DNA from: Flaccisagitta enflata
Lineage: Eukaryota; Chaetognatha; Sagittoidea; Aphragmophora
Direction of reading: 5' to 3'
Assembly: GCA_965153355.1 (NCBI GenBank)
Contig: OZ231126.1
Coordinates: forward strand, 69,130,001 to 69,194,000
Length of the DNA: 64,000 nucleotides
Part shown: positions 1-11,669 of the stretch, one piece after another
How positions within the stretch are numbered: the first letter of the stretch is position 1
How the letters are laid out: each line of letters opens with the position of its first letter
Translations under genes and position numbers: made by a program
The notes under the pieces: generated by a model
Told to the model about the DNA's origin: nothing
What the model saw: the letters and a program-made list of their open reading frames with translations, nothing else
The model's database searches: none

Positions 1-103
1 CCACTTTCATCATTCTCCCATTTTTTACCTTTTTTTGGTTCCTTAAACCATCGTTAAAATTTACAAAAACTTTAACTTTTTCACCTTTCTTTCTTTTCAT
101 TTT

Positions 104-200
104 TAGCTGCGTGCTACGCGACTCTACACCCCGCTGGCCCGCTTTGTCCGATGGTCGGTTGGTTGATTGGTCGGTCACAATTTACTTTTTTCATGTTTTT
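104..200 (-). repeat. Family A dispersed repeat, 3' part
   Basis: The block starts TAGCTGCGTGCTACGCGACT and continues into GGTCGGTTGG-type tetranucleotide DNA, then CACAATTTACTTTTTT. These are the 3' hairpin, array slot and A-rich block of family A read on the minus strand. The 5' half is missing. Confidence 0.75.
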
Positions 201-240
201 TTTTGGCTGAAGCCTTCAAAAAAGATAGAGATAGCTACTA

Positions 241-829
241 ACACCCCTCTCAAAATTAGGCGAACTGGGATCAGAGCAGGTCTGTAAATACATTCTAAAT
301 TACTTATGAAGAGTTTGAGTGCTAAGGTAACTTTGAAATATGTAATTACCAGCAGGGTTTTACAAAAATTGTCCAAAGAATGTCAACCAATGGCTCTTAA
401 TCTCTTCTTTCGATTGATATCATGCTACTGTTTTTTTATGGAAGTTCCAAATTGACCAGTGAAAGCAACCTATTTGTCAAGAGTATCAGACACTTTGTGA
501 GGCTGTTTTTTATTCCCAACGCGTCATTGTTGCTTGGTAGTTATATAACAACTCGGGAATAGGAGTTTTCTCCCCACTCATATGGAAAAAAATGCGAAAG
601 TTTGTGCCGTCTCCTCATGAAAAGATTTCTTGTCAAAATCAGTCAAAAACTTCCACCACATTTTTGACATGGCACACAACCAGGGCCACGCACTAGTGAG
701 AATGCTCTATTTGAGCTCGGTTTGCGAATATACTATGTTTTAGCTCTGTGTCAAATTTCAGCCCTCTCAATGCATTTTTACTCTCAATTTTGATCACTTT
801 CCCAGTTCGTTTAATTTTGAGAAGGGTGT
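241..829. mobile_element. TA-flanked MITE, family X copy 1
   Basis: The inverted ends read ACACCCCTCTCAAAATTAGG and, at the other end reversed, ACACCCTTCTCAAAATTAAA. Similarity continues through GCGAACTGGG. TA dinucleotides at 239-240 and 830-831 flank the element, as in Tc1/mariner-like elements. The DNA is AT-rich without a transposase frame, so it is non-autonomous. Its right end matches the left end of the 2692-3274 copy when reversed. Confidence 0.85.
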
Positions 830-831
830 TA

Positions 832-1108
832 ATGAAATAACTACGATGTTCTTAATTTTGGGGCAATTTCAAGTTTTGATGTTCTTGTAAACTAGGTTCT
901 TATAAAAAAAAAAGTGTATATGTCTTCTCCATTTTATTTGTTAACATCAAATTTCCCTTTCCACCTGTTCAGCCTTCAGGTTTTGTTTGTTGATCGCTTT
1001 CTTCTTTCACTCGCATCGTTTCTTTGTCTCTTCCGACTTCTCTGCAGAGTTCTCATTTTTGGGCAGCGGCTCAATGGGTCCTTTTTTGCAGAGGTCAGGA
1101 CCTAGGTC
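832..1108. other. AT-rich stretch, no feature recognised
   Basis: No gene, tandem array or inverted ends were seen here. The short open frame is T-rich and resembles no protein family. Confidence 0.5.
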
Positions 1109-1332
1109 AACAAAGCCGGATACACGGCTACCCCAGTCACGTGCGGGCGGGCAGGAGCCGTAATTGAGGTCAGCAGATCATTTGGGCAGGAGCAGTACGG
1201 CCAAAAACTGCAAAAACCCAAAAAAAGTAAAGTTTGACGGACAGACCGACGGACAGACAGACCGACAGACCGACAGACGGACCAACGGACCAACAAAGCG
1301 GGGTGTAGAGTCGCATAGCACGCGACTAAAAA
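1109..1332 (+). repeat. Family A dispersed repeat, full copy
   Basis: This copy shows the family order. It begins AACAAAGCCGGATACACGG, then GGGCAGGAGC blocks, AAAAAAGTAAAGTTTGAC, a GGAC/GACA array, AACAAAGCGGGGTGTAGAG and a hairpin end GTCGCATAGCACGCGACTAA. No coding frame and no clear target duplication are visible. I infer a non-autonomous transposon carrying a tetranucleotide array. Confidence 0.85.
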
Positions 1333-1597
1333 TGTCAAATCCTTTTAGTCGCAAAAACCAGAACCAAGCATCTGTCTATGCGACCATGTCATCTAGTACA
1401 CTGCAGTATAATAAGGTAAGTGCAACGTGTACCGTTGGTCATCTTACGCTCTTGCGATTCTTTTACCTCGTTTATTGCAATGTTCTTTGCCTGTGGCTTT
1501 GATTATTCCTATTGCTTGCGCTATCATCCTTGCTCATCATTATGTCATTTTTTTTTCTTTTTTAATTCAATTTTTCGTGTGCATGCGATTCATTCTG

Positions 1598-1675
1598 TCT
1601 GACTGTCTCTGTCCCTGTCTGTCCTTGTCTGTACCTGTCTGTCACCGTCTGTCCTCTCTCTCGCTCTCGCTCTCG

Positions 1676-1709
<34 letters not shown>
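1598..1709. repeat. Compound TGTC/CTCGCT/CT microsatellite
   Basis: TGTC-type repeats change into CTCGCT and then a pure CT tract. Confidence 0.9.
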
Positions 1710-1712
<3 letters not shown>

Positions 1713-1859
1713 CAAGAGGTGCACACTCTCGGTGTTCTCGCCTCTGCTCTAGCTCAGCCAAGCTTTTTCACCTGATTTGCATGTTCACTAACGGCTTCGA
1801 CAGACTTACGCATTCTTTTACCTTGAAACCCTTTATGAAAAAAAAGAAGTGTCTTTTAT

Positions 1860-1905
1860 CCTCCATCGTCATTATCATCATGATCATCGTCATCATCATC
1901 TTCAT

Positions 1906-2001
<96 letters not shown>

Positions 2002-2064
2002 TATCTTCATCATCATCATCGTCGCCATCGCCATCGCCATCGATGATGGTGATAGTGATGGTGG

Positions 2065-2106
<42 letters not shown>
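1860..2106. repeat. Palindromic ATC/GAT microsatellite
   Basis: About 170 bp of TCA repeats switch near 2039-2044 (ATCGAT) into about 60 bp of TGA repeats. The two halves are inverted copies and could form a hairpin. Open frames across it, such as poly-Met, poly-His and poly-Ile, are artefacts. Confidence 0.9.
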
Positions 2107-2107
<1 letters not shown>

Positions 2108-2690
2108 ATTTTTACAATAAACTCTTTAAATCAAATCAAAAAAGTATAGGCCCTCCTTTCAGTCCCCGCACGAAAAAAAGTGTATTCTCCTCAGCGTAAT
2201 AGCCATCAAGGTCTGCCTCTTATGCATGAGAGTTTTGAGATGAAGAAAAAAATTAAAGAACTATCGATGGAAAAAAAACTGAGACTGAGAGAGCATTAGG
2301 CAAGAGGAAAATACGGAGGGAAAATGATTATTGGCGCTATTATTGAGGATCTCTCACGGTGAAGGTTGAAGTACTAATCATTGAAAAAAGAAAACAGAAA
2401 CAAGGTTGCACACAGAAGCGGGTGGGAGGGGCAAGGAGCGATAACAGAGGGAGTTTATGTCTTTGCGGCTAAAACCATCCTCGCTCAAGGCTAAGATTTT
2501 CTTATAAAGGGCATTCATTAATGAGTCAATAATGAGGAATGAAAAAAGAGATAAGGCAATCAAGCTACGATGAGAAACAAAAAGGATTCTGAAAAGGCAA
2601 TTCAACAAGCCCAAACACATTTGTCGCAGACGGTTGGGCAGGGGCCGTAATACGAAAAAAACGCATTCTTACATACATTCTTACATACTT
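2107..2690. other. Unclassified DNA with a family A fragment
   Basis: The stretch has no recognised gene. At 2619-2660 TTGTCGCAGACGGTTGGGCA matches the 5' half of the B subtype of family A. The rest is AT-rich and unassigned. Confidence 0.5.
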
Positions 2691-2691
2691 A

Positions 2692-3274
2692 ACACCCCTT
2701 CCATAATTAAGCGAACTAGAAAAATGATCAACTTAGATAGTAAAAATGCACTCAGAGTGATGAAATTTGACACAGAGATAGCTGAGACGTAGTACTTTGA
2801 CGTAGTAAAGCGATGGGAGATGGCGGGTCTTTTACCAGAAGTGCGGCGTCAAATTATTGCCGATTTCTACGGGAAAAACGTATCAAAGGGGAGGATGTAT
2901 ACCTTCCAGCATTTTGAGAATATGCAATGCAAAAAAAAAAAACGCCATATATCGTCTAATGAGGTCAGTTAATGCAGGATAGTCATTGGCGCAGGAGGAG
3001 GGACGGGGAAAGCCGCGTGAGCTGACAAAAGCCCAGGAAAAGAAGGTGACATATTGAGGTCATGGCCAAAGAGGGCCCTTACGCGACCATTCATTTTTTG
3101 CATTATTGAGCTCATAAGGAGATAGCTATTTACATTTTTGAGTCATTTTTTGTATTATGTTGATGTAATCTACCAATAATGATGTTCCACATCGTCTGAA
3201 TTGATCATACTCGTATTTATCAACCCATAAACAGCGCATTTTCATCCCAGTTCGCCCAGTTATGGAAGGGGTGT
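2692..3274. mobile_element. TA-flanked MITE, family X copy 2
   Basis: The left end ACACCCCTTCCATAATTAAG and the right end (reversed ACACCCCTTCCATAACTGGG) are inverted repeats that extend into GCGAACT. TA flanks both sides (2690-2691 and 3275-3276). The first 100 bp align with the reversed right end of the 241-829 copy, including AATTTGACACAGAG. No transposase frame is present. Confidence 0.8.
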
Positions 3275-3283
3275 TATCGTCAG

Positions 3284-3823
3284 CCTGAAATGATCGCCAC
3301 CAATCTCAGTGGTCTTCGATTTCTGGTGCGTAGATTACATTTCTAGAAAAAATGAAATCTGTTTCGGGCGCTTTTTAAGATATCTAAAAACAGAACTACT
3401 TAATATATTTTTAATATTAACTCTTAGGATGGTTTTGATACTTTGACTGCAGATTATTCAGATGATAGCTGAGCCTGCTTGATATCAGCATATATACCTT
3501 GCAAAAAGAAATAAAAAGAAATTTGCTATTTTAACATTGTTTTATATAGTAATGTGACCAAAAAATAAGCATTTATTTCTTTTGCAAAAGTATATAGTGT
3601 GACATATCAAACGAACCGGAAACTATCATCTGAAATCAAATCCGCAATCAAAATTATCAAAAAAATTTATCACAAGGAGTTATGGTAAAAAATATAGTAA
3701 AACAATACTATTTTTTTAGATATCTTTAAAAGCGCCCCAAAATAGATTTCATTTTTTCTAGAAATGTAATCTATGCACCATCAGGGTCATGAAACCACTG
3801 AAGTTGGTGACGATCATTTCAGG
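3284..3823. mobile_element. Long-armed palindromic MITE
   Basis: The left arm starts CCTGAAATGATCGCCACC and the right arm ends GACGATCATTTCAGG. Homology between arms continues for about 100 bp through TAGATTACATTTCTAGAAAA and AAAGCGCC. The interior is AT-rich. Exact ends and the target duplication were not resolved. Confidence 0.7.
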
Positions 3824-3898
3824 TCAACTGGCGTCAAGCTCTGGGCGACTGTGAACAGCGCCTTTTCATCCCAGTTCGCCTAATTATGGAAGGGGTGT
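3824..3898. mobile_element. Solo right end of MITE family X
   Basis: GAACAGCGCCTTTTCATCCC followed by AGTTCGCCTAATTATGGAAG repeats the last 50 bp of the 2692-3274 element and ends GGGGTGT before TA. It is probably the remainder of a third copy. Confidence 0.65.
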
Positions 3899-3974
3899 TA
3901 CATACACACTTACCTACTTTCATACTTTGGATACCATAAAAAGACAATAAATGCGATATTTCAAATATGCTTTG

Positions 3975-4175
3975 GAGGGAAGGAGGGACGGACAGGTGGA
4001 CGGACAATGGACAGACCAACCAACAGACAGACCAACAGACGGACTAACCCATGGACCAATGGACAGATGGATCGACAGACGGATGGAGGGATGGATGTAT
4101 CCGGATGGACCGATGGACCGACGGACCAACAGACTGAAATAGCAAGGCATAGAGTCGTTTTTCCGTGACTAAAAA
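3975..4175 (+). repeat. Family A dispersed repeat, decayed
   Basis: A long GGAC/GACA array is followed by CAAGGCATAGAGTCGTTTTT and CCGTGACTAAAAA. The 5' block is not recognisable. Confidence 0.65.
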
Positions 4176-4262
4176 GTGGGAATAATGTTATTGGTAATCA
4201 ATACTTCGTTACAGAAAAGACTTTTTGCTCGATGCACAATGTTTGAGGCAGAATTCCATAAA

Positions 4263-4409
4263 AATATGGCCAGATACACAGTACTACAGTCGCTGACGGT
4301 TGGGCAGGGGCAGTAATGCAAAAATTGCTCGCAATTCAGGAATGTGACGGACGGGTCTACCTACCGACAAACACAGCAAGGTGCAGTGTCGCGTGCCCGT
4401 GACTAAAAA
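4263..4409 (+). repeat. Family A dispersed repeat, B subtype
   Basis: CAGTCGCTGACGGTTGGGCA, GGAATGTGACGGACGGG and AGTGTCGCGTGCCCGTGACT give a shorter subtype. It has ACCTACC-type repeats in the slot and CAAGGTGTAGAGTCGCG before the terminal hairpin. Confidence 0.75.
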
Positions 4410-4588
4410 CTAGGTCCTTTGAGGATTTGAACTTGATGCAAATCAAACCAAATTTGTGATTATGTAATAATGATGAAAAATTGTGTAAAACCGCAAAACA
4501 AAAATATCTCGGTCAGAAAATAGAATTTCATGATCAGAAGAATGGAAAAAGGAAAACAAGGCGTGAATTACTTTACCGCTCAAAAAAA

Positions 4589-5096
4589 TCAAGGCTGTAT
4601 GTATACGCTTCTCAATGACACATACGAAACAATGAGATTTAATAATCCTAAAGCAAATCCAAGAGAGCATCTAATTCCTTGGTTAGGATTAGGGTTATGG
4701 TTAGAATTAGAATTCGGGTTTGGTTTTGGACCTTCCCAAAAATCCCAAGGAAAGAGATTTCCATGGAAAATCTCTTCCACGACGTGATTACATCTTTCAT
4801 CCAAATCAGAAGTGACAACAAATGCTTCGCCACAGGATGGGGATGAAGAGGAGGAGGAGGAGGAGGAGGAGGTGGAGGAGGAGGAGGAAGACTTATCATC
4901 GAGTCCTTCTTCGTAATCAATAGTTGATCCCCACCTTCTTATACACTCGTTATCCTTCTCAAAGGGTGCCCATGTAACTGATGGAGTCCCGCTTTTCGCA
5001 AAGGACGCCACTTCGTTCATGATGACCTCGCTGAGCGCCACGTCGGCGCCAGAGTATTGCATCACGGAGGCGTGATCCGTCGGAACTTCCGAAGAT
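4589..5096 (-). CDS. Carboxylesterase exon 6 (terminal)
   Basis: The acceptor is TCCGTCAG followed by ATCTTCGGAAGTTCC. The exon encodes SSEVPTDHASVMQYSGAD and then SEVIMNEVASFAKSGTPSV, which corresponds to the conserved C-terminal 'FAKTG.P' region of the family. A poly-Ser run encoded by GGA repeats (4847-4890) follows, then FHGNLFPWDFW and an Asn-Pro-rich stretch. The last 25 residues are hydrophobic and could be an anchor signal, but this part overlaps degenerate TTAGGG-like DNA at 4679-4715, so the true C-terminus is uncertain. Confidence 0.75.
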
Positions 5097-8000
5097 CTGA
5101 CGGAAGCAAGATTTGAGGGGGAGAGATCATAACATGCGTTTTATTTTATTTTTGGGACAGACGCCTCCGCTTTCATGAGCAAGAAATCGTTTCACTGCAA
5201 GAGCTAAGGAATGGGGTATTACCCTGCACTTTCATAAATGTTTAGGCCAAATGTTTTTTTTTATTTTCAAACAGTAGATAGATAAGAAAATGATTTTTGA
5301 CGGTTTTTACGGTACACTTTTTTCGCGCTCTTTTTCTTTCTTTATTCTGAAAGACTTTTCTTTTTAAAGTTTCCTTAAAAACTCATGGGAGAGCTTTGTT
5401 TACAAGAAAAATCAGGCGCAGATTACCATAGAAACCACCGGACAAAACTCTCTCAAATGTGAGCATCAAATATATTATAATTAACTGATATGTAACCCTC
5501 TCAGTGCGTCATCGAGGCAAAATATAGTAGGGTCATTCCATAAATCAGCACAATTGTGCATTTGAACAAAGTCATGAATGTCAAGGGGCCAGTGAATTCT
5601 ACATCCAATGTAAGAAATAAGAATCAACTCTTGGGTCTGTCATCGCGGGGTATAAATGTGCACTAACAAGGCCTGATACATGGCTACCTTAGTTGCGTGC
5701 TGGTGGGCAGGAGCAGTAATGTGATAATCACCTGTTCATGCGAAACAAGGCCAGATACACGGCCACCAGTTGCGGACAGGTGGGCAGGGGCGGAAATATG
5801 CGTTTTCACACTTTCCAACTCAATCATTACCAATGGACGGACGGACGGACGGATGGACGGACGGACGGATGGATGGACAGATGGATGGACGGACAGACGG
5901 ATGGACGGACGGACGGACAAAGCCTCTTATAGAGATGCGTGATCGCAACTAAAAAGTAAAAAAACAAGGCCGGATACACAGCCATCAGTTGCGGACGGGT
6001 GCGCAGGGGTGGAAATACGCGTTTTCCCACTTTTCAACTCGAGCGTGACGGACCGACCGACCGACCAACCAACCGACCGACCGACCGACGGACGGACAAA
6101 GCCACTTATAGAGTTGCGTGTCCGCAACTAAAAACTAACGTTTGATGATCAAACCAAAGGAGGGACCAACAAACTGACAGATGGACAGACAGATATGTCA
6201 CATGCACGCGACTAAAAAGAATACACAACTGGTGTACCTGAAGAGTCTCTTTGGATCTTGCACGCGTCCAAAGAGAAGCGGCAAATGCGTGTTGTGATGC
6301 GCGCGCATCCACGAAGGCAAAGCTGCTAAATTGTGATCGAATTCATACAGGAAAACGCGGGTTTTAGGGAGAGCGGCCAAAACGCGCGCGCGATGGAGCA
6401 TGGAGCATGTAAACCACATGTCACTCTCCAGTCTTAGACGCTTTTTGACCAGCTGCCTGGAAGAGAGAGAGAGGCAAAATGAGATTGAATCTTCCCCTAA
6501 AAGTCCCGTACGTTTCTTGTGGCAAAATCTGACACCTGTTCCACAATTATTGTTAAAACACCACAAAGACCCAATTTATTCTACTCTTATCTGCAAAATA
6601 TACTGGCTAGAAAAAAATGTTGATATATAGATAGATACTAAAAGGAAGTTTATCTTTGATTTTACAACTACGCGAACTAAAAAAAACTCAAGTTTTTCTA
6701 TTGCTGGTTTTTGCGCCTTTTATTCACTCAGGACACTATTCATCGCTGACCGAATTGAAGCTTTTTTCCAGGGCTTTCTTTCGAGCACAATCCCACATCT
6801 GTTGCTTTATTTGTGTAGAGGTTATTCAAATGAAGGTCCATGAGTCAAAATTTCGGAACGCAAAAAGAGGGGAAAAAAGGTATATTGTACTGCCATGAGC
6901 AACCAGGCATTGTTTTACCCATGCTGTCTGCTTTCAAAGTTCTCATATTTGAGTTCCTCAGTGTCCGTGATGAAAAACGAAGCATTGACTGTGATTGATT
7001 AGGAAAAAAACCTTCAAAATTACCATGGATCTATCTGAAAATCAAAAGTAAAAATACATGCCACTTCTGCACAGCTATTTCTCTGCATCATTTTGACTCT
7101 GATGGCTAAAACTCTAGGATATGATACAGGGAAGTTCAAGTGAACCACACCAGCTAGCAAAATGCTATTCAGAAGAAAAATGTAAACCAATTTAAGGTCT
7201 TATATGAAAAACTAGTGTTCTTTTTTAGATTCGGGTAGTAGTTTTGATCATTCAAAGGGACCTAATCTACAAATGATAACACCTTAAAGGATGACCAATG
7301 CACTTGAAACTGAATGTTTGTATTTACATTTTTTGATACAAGTCATGTTGGTTTTCTTTAATCAATTTGAAATTCATGATCAAATTTGAGGGCCTTTCCA
7401 AAATTAGGCAAGGGCGCAATCCTCATGGGTATAACTGTTTTCCTTCAGACATGACATACTTTTAAAGATAAACAGTAGTTTTTTGGTAATTTTGAAGCTG
7501 TTTTCTTTGGGCAGCCTGTTACAATTTTGGATAAATCACAACTTTGCCTGTATCAATTCAAATGAAATTCATGAGCAAAATAAAGCACTTTTTATGCTTT
7601 AGCCAATGGCAAAATTCATTCAAGTTCAAATACCAAGGTTTAGATATGGTAGCATTAGGTTCTTTTAACAAATATTGTGGAACTAGTGTTAGACTTTCAG
7701 GTCCTATTTCATACTAAAACATAAAAATAACTGACTGACACCCATTGCTTTAAGAATGTGCCTTGCACGTAGTTTGATTTTCTGGATGTTCCGAGTTTCG
7801 GAGAATTCTTCCTCTACCTTTCTATTTCTACTGACTTGTTAAAGGAGACTTTGGACATATTCTGCACGAAGAAGGGTGAGAATGGATCTCGGAAATGCGC
7901 TTCATAGAACTCTTCCCATCTTCCGTAACTTATCCCGTAAGTCATATCATTTATATGTGCAATAACAGCGCTTTCATTCCATAGATCTGAAAAAAGGGAG

Positions 8001-9151
8001 AGAATTTGAAACGCGTTGAACATGTGTTTGAACATCATTTATTTCAGTAGCGGACAGCGCCACTCTAAAACTTGCCGTGTTAGTCAGTTGGTTGGTTGGT
8101 TGGTCGGTCGGACACAAAGTTCTTTTTTTTTTAACGTTATCGGCTCCTGTCCACCCGCCCATGACTGAGTGGGAGTGTATACGGCCTTGTTAGTCGCGGA
8201 CACGCGACTCTACACCTAGCCGTGTCTGTCGGTAGGTCGGTAAGTCGATAGGTCAGTTGGTAGGTCACATTTTTGAATATTGAGCGGTTTCGGCATTACA
8301 GCTCCAGCCCAACCGTCCGCGACTGGATTGCCGTGTATCCGGCCTTGTTTTCTAGTAAAAAGAGAGGTTTTCTAGCATCGAATCATGGAACATTGTTTTA
8401 ACAGGAAATTCATTAGTTTTTTCATGGCCTGACTGAGAAACTTTGCAGTGTCTCTTTATTCCCAAGTTATTGAGTTAATAGTCTTAGGGTACAGCTTGTC
8501 ATTTTGAGTCAATACTGATACCGTCAACTGTATCATAACTTATCAAGTACCGCCCAATTTACCTGAGCCCTCCGAAAGAAAAAACGCATTTTCCAAAGAC
8601 GTCCAGCCAAGCAGAACGGGCACTTCACTCATCCTCTCTTTCCCAAAGGCTCGTTGGTCAACAAATTGAAGTTCGTCGACGCCTGGGAAAAGTTTGTTGT
8701 CATCGCGAAAGGGTCGGAATGGGTAGTAACGTCCAGGTAGCCAGAAATGTTGTTGAATATGTTGAGCCGGATAACTTCTCATCGCGTTCACGAGTTTGTT
8801 GTCGTTATACAATTCATTTTTGAAAAACTCTTTGAAAAGCGATTTCGAGTTTTCGACGATCCATTCTTTGGAAGCGAGACCAAAAATCGGGTTGACCGCC
8901 GCTCCGCTGGAGATGACGACGCGATGAAAGAGATGCTCCTTTGTGAAGGCGGAAGACTGCAGCAGGCCGTCGACCATCGCCGCGGCCGCGCTCTCTCCCA
9001 TCAATGTCACAGAATCAGGATCACCGCCAAATGCTGATTTTTTGCAAAAAAAAAAGAAGAGACTAGTTTTGAATGTTTGTGACTGCTGTACCAAAATGCC
9101 ATCGAAAACTTACAGTTCACAATTTGTTACTCAACTCTCTCTGTCTGTCTC

Positions 9152-9197
<46 letters not shown>

Positions 9198-11611
9198 AAA
9201 AAATGATAAGACCATGTTTGCTAAGAATTTTCGTCCCATCACCTGTTTAACAACAACATTCAAAACACTAACTGGTATCCTCGCATCAAGAATAGAGAAA
9301 CACCTTCTTGATAACAACATCCTTGCTGAGGAACAACAGGGGGCCCGCCGTGGGTCATACGGAACTAAGCAACAACTTATCATTAACAAGAGCCTCCTGG
9401 AGCATGCCATTAAGTCCCGTCGAAACATAAGTGTAACCTATTATGACTATGCAAAAGCTTATGATTCGGTCCCTCATGAGTGGATCATAGAAACGCTAAA
9501 GACCTATAAGATTTCCTCAACTATTATCAATTTTCTTAAATGGGTAATGCCTATGTGGAGAACAAAACTGATCCTGAGACATAAAAATGGGGTAATGGAA
9601 GTCAATGATATCCTCATTAGAAGGGGAATATTCCAAGGTGATATCTTGTCCCCCTTGCTTTTCATCCTGGCCATCAATCCTGTAAGTTTTCTGTTGGAAA
9701 AAAGCCAATTGGGGTACAAGATTGATGATGTCCGCTTTAGCCACATCCTTTACATGGATGATTTAAAGACATTTGCGGGAAGCATCAATGATGCGCGCCA
9801 GATGGCAAAGATAGTCTTTGAGTTTACCAAAAGCATTGGGATGAAACTTGGCCTGGACAAATGCAAAGTCCTGAATGTTGTACACGGAAAGATAAAAATG
9901 TGCGGGCATATAGAGCTGGAAGAAGGAAGTGTAATTGATGAAATGGAACCCAATGATGTGTATAAATATTTGGGAATTATAGAATCAAGTAACATAAAAC
10001 ATACTGAGATGAAGACCCTGACCATAGAAAAGTTCAAGAAGAAACTCAAGCACATTCTCAAATCGGAATTAAATTCTAAAAATATAATGACTGCTATAAA
10101 TGAGTATGCTAACCCAGTCATCACCTACACATTCGGAATTGTCCACTGGACTGAACAAGATATTAAGGACATTGACATCACTGTAAGAAAATCACTCAAT
10201 ATGCATCGAATGTTTGAAATCAGGAGTGATGTTGATAGGCTGTACACGCCAAGAGATATGGGAGGAAGAGGGTTGACCTCAATTTGGGATAGCTTTAAAT
10301 GCACCAACATACGACTCGCCCACTTTCTCAACAATAGCCTATGCCCAAAGTTACAAAAATGCAAAGAGCTGGATAAAGCAGGTCTGTTCTCTATATGCAA
10401 GAGGGCGGAAAAAATTACTGAGGGGCTCTCATTAAGCCTACCCAATAATTTGAATGATCGGTCAGTCATAAAGCAGGCTAAAGTAATTGCTGGGAAGGCA
10501 AAATGCGCTTTTCAAAAACAAAGATATGATGCATGCCTAAATAAACCCCAACATGGAGTCTACTTTAAACTGCTCGAGGACACCACCATCTCAAAGAAAG
10601 GCAGCCTATCCTGGATGGCAAAAGCACACATGTCCCCCCAGTCCGAAGCTTATATCTTTGCTGCCCAAGAACTTGCGCTTTTCACACACTGGCATGAACG
10701 TCATATCTTAAAAAAGAGTACTTCAGACTTATGCAGAGTATGTCAAAACAGACCTGAAACATTATCCCACATTCTCTCTGGCTGTGATAATTTGGCCAAA
10801 AAAGAATACCTTGACAGGCACAATGGTCTCGCCCAATATGTCCATCATGCAATCTGCCAGAGTTTTGATATACAAACCTGCGCCAAATGGCACGTCCACA
10901 AACCACCTGAAGTCATAATGCTAAAGAATGTAGAAATCACGTATGACTCTATTATCTCAACTGACCGACCCTATGTCTTTAATCGCCCTGACATTGTTGT
11001 GAGAGACAAAGAAAAAAAGAAGTGCTACATCATCGACGTGTCGTGCCCTAATGATATCAATGTCTCACAGAAGGAACAGGAGAAAATAACCAAATACAGT
11101 GGCTTGCGCTTAGAATTAGGGCGTATGTGGGATTGTGAGTGTACAGTGGTACCAATTGTTATTGGTGGAGTGGGTGTGGTCTCCGAAAACTTTGAGAAGT
11201 ACAAAGCTATGATCCCTGCTGATATCACAACACTGATGTGCATAAAGATTACTCTACTTGGGAGTGAAAAGATTCTGAGGAACTTCCTTGCACGAAAATA
11301 ATGTGCTTTCCCGCCTACATTGTCATGAATGGGTATGCCAATATGGCTGTATGCGTGGCTTGTATTATTCTTATATGGGTTGGATACTGCCTATGATTAC
11401 TTACTTATTGCCTCTACGGCCTTACCAAATGTTGCCCAATGGGTCCAATTTAACTTTTGTTTATCCGAAACATCAACTACCAATACCATCAACACCTCCT
11501 GGAGCGCCCTTCGGATTGGGAGAATCTGCGGCCTCCACGCTGTCAAGCAAACATGAAATGCTTGATATGCGATTACCATAAGTTGTTGCAGCTTATGTGA
11601 AGACAAACATT

Positions 11612-11669
<58 letters not shown>

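Larger units (their letters stand above)
5097..6237 (-). other. Carboxylesterase intron 5
   Basis: The donor is CTTCAG|GTACAC and the acceptor is TCCGTCAG. The intron holds three family A pieces (5665-6218); 5100-5660 contains nothing recognisable. Confidence 0.75.

Noticed and set aside
1768-2149. Long Met, His, Ile and Asp homopolymer frames
   Set aside because: They are translations of an ATC/GAT microsatellite. The same applies to the homopolymer frames at 15219-15712, 35841-37000 and 40574-41956.
4679-4715. Interstitial telomere repeat (TTAGGG-like)
   Set aside because: Only about two good hexamers occur in degenerate GGTTAG-like DNA, and it lies in the last carboxylesterase exon.
9117-9746. 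Minus-strand frames opposite the RT ORF
   Set aside because: They are shadows of the plus-strand reverse transcriptase frame.
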